Below, one piece after another: positions 1 to 7,569 of a stretch of 64,000 nucleotides of DNA. A model generated the notes under the pieces. It worked only from the letters and a program-made list of their open reading frames with translations. It was not told where the DNA came from and made no database searches. A program made the translations under genes and the position numbers. Position 1 is the first letter of the stretch. Each line of letters begins with the position of its first letter. The stretch comes from Vulcanimicrobiota bacterium (GTDB lineage Bacteria; Vulcanimicrobiota; Xenobia; Xenobiales; JADMJV01): contig JAFKGI010000008.1 in assembly GCA_017307785.1 (NCBI GenBank), positions 62,001-126,000 on the forward strand, read 5' to 3'.

Positions 1-33
1 GCTTTGTCAAGGCAAATCCGGCTAAAAGAAAAT

Positions 34-2097
34 TCAGACAGATGAACAGGCTGTTAATTTTTCCAGCGCGGCCCGGCGTAGATCCAGGGTGAGGGGAAAC
101 TCCGGATTGGGCAGAGGCTCGCTCCAGGGCCCGCTCGCTCCCCGCACCTTTTCGAACCGGCCCCCGCGACGCTGGCTAGCCTCCTCGGCCGAAGCCGGCA
201 AAGTGGTCCAGGCCTGCCCATCGCGATCCAGCGTGTGATAACGGCAACTGCCCACCACCCGCTCCCCTTCCAGCAAATCGAAGCGTAGAGGCGACTGCAC
301 CCCCAGGGTCGGATGCAAACTGTGGGCGAACTGCCAGGCGCGGAAGCGCACCGCCGCCAGCCATTCGCCCTGCCCCAGGTCTTCGAGCGGCAGCAGATGG
401 CCGTTGCAGGCCACCCGATGGCGTTTCGGATCCAGACCGGAAAGTCGCACTTCCACCCGCTGCAGCGAAGAGTCGACGGGACGCGAACCGCCGCCCGCCT
501 GAGCGCCCTCGCCCAAGACCGGCCAGGGCTCCAGCGCCTGGCGCAGCTCCAGCAAAACGCCGGCGCAGCGGCAACTCCCCAGTAAGGGAAAGCGGAACTC
601 AAAGTGAGGACGGAACCACTCGGGCTCCAACTCCAAACCGTGCTCACGCAAATCCTCGAGCACCGCCAGCAAGTCGTTCCACAAAAAGGTGGGCAGCATG
701 TAGCGATCGTGCAGCTCGGTGCCCAGGCGGCGCAGATTGCGCTTGTCCGGACTCTTCCAGAGCCGGCCCAGCAGGGCCCGCAGCAGCAACATCAGGGTCA
801 AATTCATGTGCGGATCGGGCGGCATCTCCAGCGCCCGGAACTCCAGCAAGCCTTGTTGACCGCCGGGAGCCAACGGATCAAACAGCTTGTCCACGCAGAT
901 TTCGCTGCGGTGCCCGTTGCCCGATACGTCCACCAGCAGATCGCGGAAAATCCGCCCCAGCATGGCCGGCTCCACGCCCTCGCCTTCCACTTCGCGGAAA
1001 GCCAGCTCCAATTCATAAAGCGCCTCGTGACGAGCCTCATCCACGCGAGGCGCCTGACAGGTCGGTCCCACGAACAACCCCGAGAACAAGTAAGAAAGGG
1101 CCGGATGGTGATTCCAATAAACCAGAATGCTGCGTAAGAAATCGGGTCTCTGGGCAAAGGGGCTGCGCAACGGGCTGGGACCGCCCACCACCACGTGACA
1201 TCCACCGCCGCTGCCCTGCCAGCTGCCGTCGCGCCCGAAGCGATGGGAAACCAGACCGCAGGCCCGGGCGTCCTCGTCCACTCCGGTCACGATCGAGACC
1301 AGTTCCTCCCAGCTACCGGCCGGATGCAGATTGACCTCAATGACGCCAGGATCGGGCGTCACCGACAGTTGCCGAAAGCCCTCTACTCCTTCGTCCTGCA
1401 GGCTGGGAATGGGGGGAGCGTAACCGTGCAGGGTCAAGCGAGCTCCACTCGCCCTCAGCGCTTCCAGCAGTTCCAGGGAAGCCGCTACCGAGGACAGGGG
1501 AGGCAGAAAGACCTCCAATCTGTCCGTGGTTTCAGAAACGCAGAGGGCCGTCTTGAGCTGGCATTCGTCGTTCCAGGGCAGGCGCATACCGGCCGGGCCG
1601 GAGCAGTCGATCAGGCGCAGCCGCTTGCCGGGCCAGGGAGCGGATTGCCAGCCCAGGTCCCCATCGTGAGCCAGCAACAGCACCACGCTGCGGTCGTTGT
1701 CGACCTGGCGGCAAAAACTGGCCGGCACTCCCAAAGCGCCGCACACCGAGGCCAGGACTGCCAGGGCCGACAACCGCTGCTTACCCTCAAGGCCCAGGTT
1801 CCGCTGCTGATGCCACAAGCAGCGCAGCGCCCAGCGCGGTGCGTCCTCGCCGGGATACCACTTGCCCTGACTTTGCTGTAGCAAGCCTTGCGGAGCGAAA
1901 CGAGCCAGCAGTCGCGCGGCCAACTCTTGGGCCCGAGCGCGCTTGGTTTCTCCCAGCGCCTCCAAGGACCACTCGGCCTGGTCGGCCTGCTCCAGATCCA
2001 GATAAGTGGGCTCCGCGCCCATCGTCATCGTCAGACCGTGCAGCGCCCAGAAGGCGTCCACCCGGCGTCCACATTGCTCGATTCGAGACCAGCTCAT
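34..2097 (-). CDS. DUF2126 putative amidoligase-type protein
   Basis: A 687-residue protein that matches, by recall, the C-terminal DUF2126 part of large transglutaminase/amidoligase proteins. Recognisable stretches are HRFGRDGSWQGSGGGCHVVV (around residues 283-302), YWNHHPALSYLFSGLFVGP, and a C-terminal segment containing LEFRALEMPPDP. DUF2126 has been classed as a putative amidoligase (glutamine-synthetase-like fold) in gene sets that also encode transglutaminases, NTN amidohydrolases, alpha-E proteins and circularly permuted ATP-grasps. The start overlaps the stop of the transglutaminase gene by an ATGA, so the two are probably translationally coupled. In many bacteria DUF2126 is fused behind the transglutaminase in one protein of about 1,100 residues; here it is separate. 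The operon could continue beyond the left edge, where the ATP-grasp and alpha-E partners might lie. The substrate is unknown. Confidence 0.8.
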   Translation of the reverse strand: MSWSRIEQCGRRVDAFWALHGLTMTMGAEPTYLDLEQADQAEWSLEALGETKRARAQELAARLLARFAPQGLLQQSQGKWYPGEDAPRWALRCLWHQQRNLGLEGKQRLSALAVLASVCGALGVPASFCRQVDNDRSVVLLLAHDGDLGWQSAPWPGKRLRLIDCSGPAGMRLPWNDECQLKTALCVSETTDRLEVFLPPLSSVAASLELLEALRASGARLTLHGYAPPIPSLQDEGVEGFRQLSVTPDPGVIEVNLHPAGSWEELVSIVTGVDEDARACGLVSHRFGRDGSWQGSGGGCHVVVGGPSPLRSPFAQRPDFLRSILVYWNHHPALSYLFSGLFVGPTCQAPRVDEARHEALYELELAFREVEGEGVEPAMLGRIFRDLLVDVSGNGHRSEICVDKLFDPLAPGGQQGLLEFRALEMPPDPHMNLTLMLLLRALLGRLWKSPDKRNLRRLGTELHDRYMLPTFLWNDLLAVLEDLREHGLELEPEWFRPHFEFRFPLLGSCRCAGVLLELRQALEPWPVLGEGAQAGGGSRPVDSSLQRVEVRLSGLDPKRHRVACNGHLLPLEDLGQGEWLAAVRFRAWQFAHSLHPTLGVQSPLRFDLLEGERVVGSCRYHTLDRDGQAWTTLPASAEEASQRRGGRFEKVRGASGPWSEPLPNPEFPLTLDLRRAALEKLTACSSV

Positions 2098-3782
2098 TCC
2101 CCCACGACCTCCGTCTTGACTCGTACCGACAGCTTTTCCCCTTCGCCGCCTCGATAGAGTGTGCCCGAAGTGGGCGTAGCATCGGTATAGCTACGTCCAC
2201 AGGCGACACGCACGTGATCGAGGTCAGCCATGGTTCCATTGGTCGGGTCGAAGCCGACCCAACCGATCCAGGGAAGATAGCACTCCACCCAGGCGTGCGA
2301 AGCTTCCGACTGGACCTGATTGGAGTAGTCGGCTCCGGTTCGAATGTATCCGACGCGATAGCGGGCCGGGATGGCCAGCAAACGCGCCAGACAGATCAAA
2401 AGATTAGCAAAGTCCTGACATACACCCTTACGGTTGCAAAGCAGTTCGAAAGGGGTGGTGGCCAGCGTGGTCGACTGAGGGGCGTACTCGAAGTCGCGCT
2501 TGATCTGCTGGTTTAAGTCCAGCAGTGTATCCACCAGCTGAAAATCGCAGCGCTCCACCGCCGCCATGGCGAAGTCGGAGAGCGCCAGCAACTGGTTCTC
2601 CGGCAATTCCACCGGCAGCAGGTAAGGCGACATCATCTGGCGCTGCCAGGGCATCCATACCAGCGGAATCGAGGTGCGCTGATTGGGCATCTCCAAAGCG
2701 ACGCTATGAATGCGCACCAGCGATTTGCTGACCACTCGCATCTCGCGGAACGGCCGGTCCACCTCCAGCGAGGTGGTGAAGTTGCCGAAGACGTCCTCAT
2801 ACTGACGCCGTCCGCCATCCACCGACAGCTCCAGGCTGTGTTCCAGCACTTCCTGGTTGCGGTCGCACACCGGGGTCAGGCGAAACAGGTGAGAGCTGCG
2901 CTCCACCGGCACCTCATAAGTATAGGTCGTCTCATGCAGGACCTGCACCAGTCGGGTTCGCGCAGGCTCGGCCGCCTTCACCGGGCGGATCGGAGCGGAG
3001 GTGTGCTGTTGCTCGGGCAGCGAGTTCCAGATCAGGGCTCCGCGCCGGGCCACCAGCATCTGGCCCGGCTCCATCTTCAGCCACTCCTCTTCCGAGGGCG
3101 GTAGAGTGGAAAACAGCACGGCCGTGCGCTGATGTTCCACCGCGTCGTCCAGATCCAGTCGGATCAATCCGGCTCTCAGGTGGGCCGGCCTTTCGGTGGG
3201 CAAACGCCGCGTCCAGAGCACCTGGTGATGACTGTTTTTGTCATGGTAGAAAACCAGGTCGAGGCCGTCGGTGAAAACCAGATTGGCCGTGCCCAGTTCG
3301 TTGATCTGCTGAAAGAGTTCGTGCAGTTTGGGCCAGCCCAGGTCGCTCAGGCGACTGGCGCCGGCTTCGCGCAGGCGATCTCCCAGCCAGCACAAGATGT
3401 GTTCGGAGTCGGTGCTTCCCACCGGTTCATAGGTTTGCAGAGCCAGCTTGACCTGAAAGTCACGCAGTTTGCCGTTGTGGGACAGCAGCCAGTCGCGGCC
3501 GGCGTGGCGCAACTGAAAAGGGTGAGTATCCTGCTGGCTGCGACGGTCGGCCGCGCCCAGCGCAAACGAGAGAAAGATGGTGGAGCGGAAAGCTGACCAG
3601 TCCTGCAGCATGCGCACCAGGCCGCTGTCGCCCCGGCAGATCGGGTCCTTGACCACCGAGGCCGCCCGCTCTCCCTCGGGGTACCAGCCGAACCCCCAGC
3701 CGCAGGGCACTTTCTCCGGTCCCTCCACGGTCGGCAGCTCCCCGAAGTGAACCTGCGGAGATGCTCCCGAGTCGAAGCACAT
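2094..3782 (-). CDS. class II glutamine amidotransferase-transglutaminase fusion
   Basis: Two enzymes in one chain. The first ~260 residues look like a class II (NTN-hydrolase, YafJ-like) glutamine amidotransferase: MCFDSG at the start, CGWGFGWYP, and LSHNGKLRDF. The C-terminal part is a bacterial transglutaminase-like protein: a beta-rich N-domain (VLHETTYTYEVPVERSSHLF), then the cysteine-protease core with Cys in GVCQDFANLLICLARLL, His in SHAWVECYLPWIGW and Asp in GFDPTNG. I place the start at the ATG of MCFDSG because class II amidotransferases need the nucleophilic Cys as residue 2. A GTG 21 bases upstream (MSTHLMAM...) sits next to a G-rich Shine-Dalgarno and is the alternative. It is followed by DUF2126 with a 4-bp overlap. 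It probably belongs to a peptide or amide modification pathway; the substrate is unknown. Confidence 0.85.
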   Translation of the reverse strand: MCFDSGASPQVHFGELPTVEGPEKVPCGWGFGWYPEGERAASVVKDPICRGDSGLVRMLQDWSAFRSTIFLSFALGAADRRSQQDTHPFQLRHAGRDWLLSHNGKLRDFQVKLALQTYEPVGSTDSEHILCWLGDRLREAGASRLSDLGWPKLHELFQQINELGTANLVFTDGLDLVFYHDKNSHHQVLWTRRLPTERPAHLRAGLIRLDLDDAVEHQRTAVLFSTLPPSEEEWLKMEPGQMLVARRGALIWNSLPEQQHTSAPIRPVKAAEPARTRLVQVLHETTYTYEVPVERSSHLFRLTPVCDRNQEVLEHSLELSVDGGRRQYEDVFGNFTTSLEVDRPFREMRVVSKSLVRIHSVALEMPNQRTSIPLVWMPWQRQMMSPYLLPVELPENQLLALSDFAMAAVERCDFQLVDTLLDLNQQIKRDFEYAPQSTTLATTPFELLCNRKGVCQDFANLLICLARLLAIPARYRVGYIRTGADYSNQVQSEASHAWVECYLPWIGWVGFDPTNGTMADLDHVRVACGRSYTDATPTSGTLYRGGEGEKLSVRVKTEVVGE

Positions 3783-3864
3783 GGCCATCAAGTGAGTACT
3801 CACCCCCTCTACCTAACCCTTCCGCCGGGAATGTAAACACCGGGGTGGCTTCGAAGCCTGCCCG

Positions 3865-5133
3865 GTGCCTTTTGACTACCCACCGGACCTGTCTCGCTAT
3901 GTCACCTCCCACTGGAATCGGGAAAGCCGACTGCCTCCCCAAAGTCGCCTGACGGAGCTGCTTTCGTGCTGCTATCAAGCCAGCATGATGACCGAAGAAC
4001 TACATAAGGTCACCTTTCGCATCGTGCTGGTCGAGCCCGACGAATCGCAGCTTGCGCCTCCCTGGGGGCACCTCTGCCTGCGTTTCGATGAAACCCGCGA
4101 ATTGCGCCCGGAAGTTCTGGCCAAACTGGCCCCGGTGGTGGAATTCTCCCGCTCGGCCGTGGGTCTGCGCCTGGGCGAGCATGGCTTCGAAATCTGGGGC
4201 CTCATCAACTCGGGCTCGCGCTGGTCCTCCAGCCAGTACAGCCGACGCCTTCCGGCTCGCCCGCCGGATGACAGTCTGGCCATCAACGTGAGCGGTCCGG
4301 GCTCGCTCTCGATCTATTCGGGCACCGTCCTGATCGCTCACCTGAAGAACGGGGAGATTCGTGGGCCCGGGCCGGAGGTCTTGAGCTCGCGCTGGCTACA
4401 GGAAGTCTTTCAGAACGTGCGCCACGAGCTGGAGGCGCTGCACGCCAGTGCCTGCCAGGTCGAGCAACCGGTGGAAATCGACGTCAAGATCACCCGCACC
4501 CTCTCGCAGACCACCCTGCGCCGGGCCCTGGACCATTTGCGCCAGTCCGGGCACGGCGGCAGCCTGCTGGTGGTGCCCGCCGATCAAACCGCCGAGCTCA
4601 GCGCGCCCAATCCCTACCTCAACCTCCACTATCGCTTTGTGGACAGCGCTCCCCGCCGGCTCTATCGGGAGCTTTTGACTCGAGTGATGCATCGACTGGG
4701 ACAGCTGTTTCCGGAAAACAGTCGGGTCTACTGGGAGGATTATCGCGGCTGTCAGGACGGAGAGTTGAGTGAACTGGACGAGGCCTTCGAGAATTTTTCT
4801 TACACCCTGGCCGGTTTGCTGGCCATGGACGGAGCGGTCCTGATCTCCCAACGCCTGGAAATTCTGGCCTTCGGAGCCGAAATCGCAGGCAATCTGCCGG
4901 CCGTCCCCGAGGTCGAAGCGGCGCTCGATATCGAGGCCGCCGCCACCCGCACCGAAAGTACCGCCGGGGTGGGCACGCGACATCGCTCGGTCTACCGATT
5001 GTGCGCTCAGTTACCCCGATTGCTGGGCATCGTGCAGTCTCAGGACGGACGCATCCGCATGGTCAAGCAACATGACGGCAAGGTGACTTACTGGGATCAG
5101 TTCGGCGTCGGAACCGGCCTTAGCGACCGCTAA
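3865..5133 (+). CDS. diadenylate cyclase-like (DACNV-type) domain protein
   Basis: 422 residues. The C-terminal third carries the two signature motifs of the DisA/CdaA diadenylate cyclase fold: MDGAVLI (DGA motif, near residue 325) and GVGTRHRSVYRLC (RHR motif, near 370), followed by LGIVQSQDGRIRMV, which resembles the strand after RHR. The N-terminus (SRLTELLSCCYQASMMTEE) resembles the conserved start of proteins annotated as probable sensor domain DACNV. DACNV-type domains have been proposed as nucleotide-linked sensors in conflict and signalling systems, and whether they make c-di-AMP is unknown. No membrane segment or signal peptide is seen. GTG start; an ATG at 3985 would delete the conserved N-terminal helix, so I keep the longer form. 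Convergent with, and overlapping by 14 bp, the Uma2 gene. Confidence 0.7.
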   Translation: MPFDYPPDLSRYVTSHWNRESRLPPQSRLTELLSCCYQASMMTEELHKVTFRIVLVEPDESQLAPPWGHLCLRFDETRELRPEVLAKLAPVVEFSRSAVGLRLGEHGFEIWGLINSGSRWSSSQYSRRLPARPPDDSLAINVSGPGSLSIYSGTVLIAHLKNGEIRGPGPEVLSSRWLQEVFQNVRHELEALHASACQVEQPVEIDVKITRTLSQTTLRRALDHLRQSGHGGSLLVVPADQTAELSAPNPYLNLHYRFVDSAPRRLYRELLTRVMHRLGQLFPENSRVYWEDYRGCQDGELSELDEAFENFSYTLAGLLAMDGAVLISQRLEILAFGAEIAGNLPAVPEVEAALDIEAAATRTESTAGVGTRHRSVYRLCAQLPRLLGIVQSQDGRIRMVKQHDGKVTYWDQFGVGTGLSDR

Positions 5134-5704
5134 GATAGGCGGGCGTTCCCTCACGAACTTCATCCAGGGGAGGCTGCGGCGGCAGCGAGGCATAGAGGGA
5201 GGCCAGTTCCAGACGCAAGTTTGGGAACTCCGAGCTGTGCAAAGTATCGCCCTCCGTGTAGGCACCGACCGCCGAAAAAACGCCCTGCCGATTGTGCAGC
5301 ACCTCGACCATGAAAGGATAGGGAGTCACCAGCCAGTATTCGGCCACCCCCGTTCGGGCATACAAGTTGAGTTTGCGCACCCGATCATGACGCTGGGTGG
5401 TTGCCGACAGGATTTCCACCACCAGACGAGGCGGACCCTCGATGTGGCCGGCTCGAATCTGAGAGGGATCGCAGACCACCATTAAATCGGGTTGCACCAC
5501 GTCCATCTCCGAAAGCTTCAGGTCCATGGGCGCGTGCAGCAGGCGGCAGCCTTGCCCTTGAACGTGGGGCCCCAAGGCGAGAATCAAACTCATCGACAGC
5601 ATCTGGTGGAGCGAGGAAGGGGAGGACATCAAGTAAGGCCTGCCCTCCAGCAGTTCCCAACTCTGCTCGTCGTCCCAACTGCGGTAGTCTTCGAAGGTCG
5701 GCAT
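5120..5704 (-). CDS. Uma2 family (DUF820) PD-(D/E)XK endonuclease-fold protein
   Basis: 194 residues from MPTFEDYRSW. Typical Uma2/DUF820 features: LLEGRPYLMSSPSSLHQ near the N-terminus, the active-site-like strand VVQPDLMVVCDP (Asp), then GPPRLVVEILSATTQRHDR (Glu in VEIL), KLNLYARTGVAEYWLV and VLHNRQGVF. These fit the restriction-endonuclease-like fold of the family. Uma2 proteins are very abundant in cyanobacteria and some other phyla and their biological role is unsettled. The reading frame is open further upstream, but that extension has no family similarity and the ATG at 5704 fits the family length. No partner gene is obvious. Confidence 0.85.
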   Translation of the reverse strand: MPTFEDYRSWDDEQSWELLEGRPYLMSSPSSLHQMLSMSLILALGPHVQGQGCRLLHAPMDLKLSEMDVVQPDLMVVCDPSQIRAGHIEGPPRLVVEILSATTQRHDRVRKLNLYARTGVAEYWLVTPYPFMVEVLHNRQGVFSAVGAYTEGDTLHSSEFPNLRLELASLYASLPPQPPLDEVREGTPAYLSGR

Positions 5705-5744
5705 GGTCAAACTTTCCCCGGTCGCCGGAACAGCACCTTCGAGG

Positions 5745-6239
5745 CTACAGCGCGCCCAGGTCGTCGAAGCGCAGGAGCGGAAAATAACGGACCTGATCAT
5801 AGCTGGAGGGCGTCACGTCGATGCAGGCCCGGTAAGAATGGCAGGCCAGCGGTGGCGCCGCCGGTCCCTGGCCGCTGGCCCGCACCTGACCCCGGGAAGT
5901 GATGACCAGCACGCGGATGTTGGGCACATCCTTGGAGCTGTCCACCTGCACGTCGTAGGTGCCCACATATTGAGGCGGCGTGGACAAATCATAAAAGTCC
6001 TCCGTATAGCTGTAGCTCGTCTGCGCCTGGCTCGGATGCGGCGGAAAGTGCAGGTCGCGCTGCAGCTTGGCGCGCGCGTCCTCCAACCCGGCCCGGGCCA
6101 CGCTGCGCGCTCGCGCCGCCAATCCGGCCTGCACGGTGCTGTGGTATTGGCCGGCCCGGCTACCCAGAAAGCCCATACCCAGCAGCAGCACGATGGTGCA
6201 CAGCAGCAAGGCCGTGACCAGCATAAAACCGCGGCGCAT
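5745..6239 (-). CDS. PilX/GspK-like minor pilin
   Basis: 164 residues, last of four prepilin genes. Its N-terminus MRRGFMLVTALLLCTIVLLL is a type III (prepilin) signal: a short basic leader ending in Gly, then Phe at +1 and a hydrophobic helix. Position +5 is Thr rather than Glu, as is usual for the PilX/GspK class that caps the pilus or pseudopilus tip. Beyond the helix come ARSVARAGLEDARAKLQRDL, typical of PilX helices, and a beta-rich C-terminus. The start ATG overlaps the TGA of the upstream prepilin by one base. The frame extends upstream to 6497, but that part is a shadow of the neighbouring gene. Confidence 0.8.
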   Translation of the reverse strand: MRRGFMLVTALLLCTIVLLLGMGFLGSRAGQYHSTVQAGLAARARSVARAGLEDARAKLQRDLHFPPHPSQAQTSYSYTEDFYDLSTPPQYVGTYDVQVDSSKDVPNIRVLVITSRGQVRASGQGPAAPPLACHSYRACIDVTPSSYDQVRYFPLLRFDDLGAL

Positions 6240-6766
6240 CAAAAGCGGGCCACCACGGCCACCCCCTTGATCACCAGGGTGCGTTTCGACTCTTCCTGAG
6301 TCAGCTGGACCTCCACCGCCAGCGGGCCGCCGTTCAAGGTTCGCACCTGGAAATCGCTCAATCCCTCGGTCAGCGGCTGAACGGTGGCCGGCGAACCCGC
6401 TTCGCGCAGCAGGACGCCCTGGGAGAGATAAAAGCGCACCCGGGTCAAGCTGGCCGGAGGGGTCCAGGGCGCGGCCGGGGGCGCAGTCGGCAGCCACACG
6501 CTCAAGTCCTGAGTGGGACGGCCCAGCCGCAACTCTACCCCGCTCGCACCCGGTGCCGGCGAGAGCGTGCCCGGCGTGGCCTGACGCACCTCATCCAGCA
6601 CAGTGCGCAGCCCGACCTGCATGGTGGTCAGGGTATTGCCTTTGGAAGCCGACTGCTTCAGCACCACGTCAAATTCGTGGGCCAGGTTGGCGAACAAACC
6701 CAACAGCAGAATCACGAAAAACAAGCTGATCAAAGCTTCCAGCAGAGTAAAGCCACGCCGTCTCAT
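6239..6766 (-). CDS. PilW/GspJ-like prepilin
   Basis: 175 residues with a canonical class III signal peptide, MRRRG followed by FTLLEALISLFFVILLLGLF. The conserved Glu at +5 is present. The rest of the protein is a small beta-rich pilin head (VGLRTVLDEVRQATPG; VRFYLSQGVLLREAG; VRTLNGGPLAVEVQLTQEES), as in PilW/GspJ-type minor pilins that read out polar, sequence-variable surfaces. The gene sits between the PilV-like and PilX-like genes with 4-bp and 1-bp overlaps, so it is part of one translational unit. Assignment to PilW/GspJ rests on gene order and general features; no diagnostic motif was seen. Confidence 0.8.
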   Translation of the reverse strand: MRRRGFTLLEALISLFFVILLLGLFANLAHEFDVVLKQSASKGNTLTTMQVGLRTVLDEVRQATPGTLSPAPGASGVELRLGRPTQDLSVWLPTAPPAAPWTPPASLTRVRFYLSQGVLLREAGSPATVQPLTEGLSDFQVRTLNGGPLAVEVQLTQEESKRTLVIKGVAVVARF

Positions 6767-7569
6767 AGCAGATGGATGGGGGCCGTTTCTTCAAAGACGG
6801 TCTGACCGTGATAGCGGGCCGTCACGCGGATGGTGACGTCTCCTCCGGTGCTGGCCCGGCTGCCGTCGGGCAGGTATACCCAGTTGTAGAGCCGCGCGCT
6901 GGCCCCCGAACGGCTCTGCTCCAAGGTGGCGGCCCCGCTGATGGGGACCAGTTCCCAGTCGTAGAAAAGATCGCGGATGGGAGAGCCGTTGCGGTCCAGG
7001 GCTCCGGCCTGCAGGGTGGTGCTGCCCAGATGGGGCACCGGATTGTCGGCGGGTGGGCTGATGGTCACGCCCGTGGGCAGGGTCGGCGAAGCGGCCGGGA
7101 TGGGAAAGGTCAGGGCCGGCCGCGCCAACAGGGTGCACAGGCGCAGTTTCCGGCTGTCTCCGGCCCACTTCACGTCCACCTGGACGGTGCAGGCCGAATC
7201 CGTCAGAACCCGCCGGTCGGCGGGGCGGCTCAGCTCGATCTGCGAGCAGCCCGAATAGAGCTCGCGAGCCATAACGCGCGTGGTCAGGGTGAAGCCGGGC
7301 AAGTCGCCGGCGATCGGCGTGCCGTTGTAAACCGCCAGCGAGGTCAACTGATCGTAGTTGTAGACCCCGCCACTCACCGTCTCGCTCCAGAGGCGCATCC
7401 GCTCCAGGTGCTGCTCGGCCAGCAGCACCGCCGTTTCCTGGTCCAGCGAGCGCGACGTATAGCCGATCCCGCTGTGGAAAAGCCGCACTACGATGAGAAT
7501 GGCCCAGAGCAACAGAAAGCTGGCGAAAACCGATTCCAGGAGCGTCAGCCCGCGAACCCGACCCCTCAC
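6763..7569 (-). CDS. PilV/GspI-like prepilin with C-terminal Ig-like domain
   Basis: 268 residues from a GTG start at 7569 that overlaps the stop of the upstream gene (GTGA). The prepilin signal is MRGRVRG then LTLLESVFASFLLLWAILIV, with Glu at +5. The middle (ETAVLLAEQHLERMRLWS; GFTLTTRVM; VDVKWAGDSRKLRLCTLLAR) is like PilV/GspI minor pilins. The last ~100 residues, from VTISPPADNP to the end, contain an added beta-sandwich-like segment with FYDWELVPISG and DVTIRVTARYHG, resembling bacterial Ig/PKD-type domains. PilV proteins are usually shorter, so this looks like a surface-exposed elaboration. A longer start at 7608 has been rejected because it only adds sequence overlapping the upstream gene. 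Confidence 0.8.
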   Translation of the reverse strand: MRGRVRGLTLLESVFASFLLLWAILIVVRLFHSGIGYTSRSLDQETAVLLAEQHLERMRLWSETVSGGVYNYDQLTSLAVYNGTPIAGDLPGFTLTTRVMARELYSGCSQIELSRPADRRVLTDSACTVQVDVKWAGDSRKLRLCTLLARPALTFPIPAASPTLPTGVTISPPADNPVPHLGSTTLQAGALDRNGSPIRDLFYDWELVPISGAATLEQSRSGASARLYNWVYLPDGSRASTGGDVTIRVTARYHGQTVFEETAPIHLL

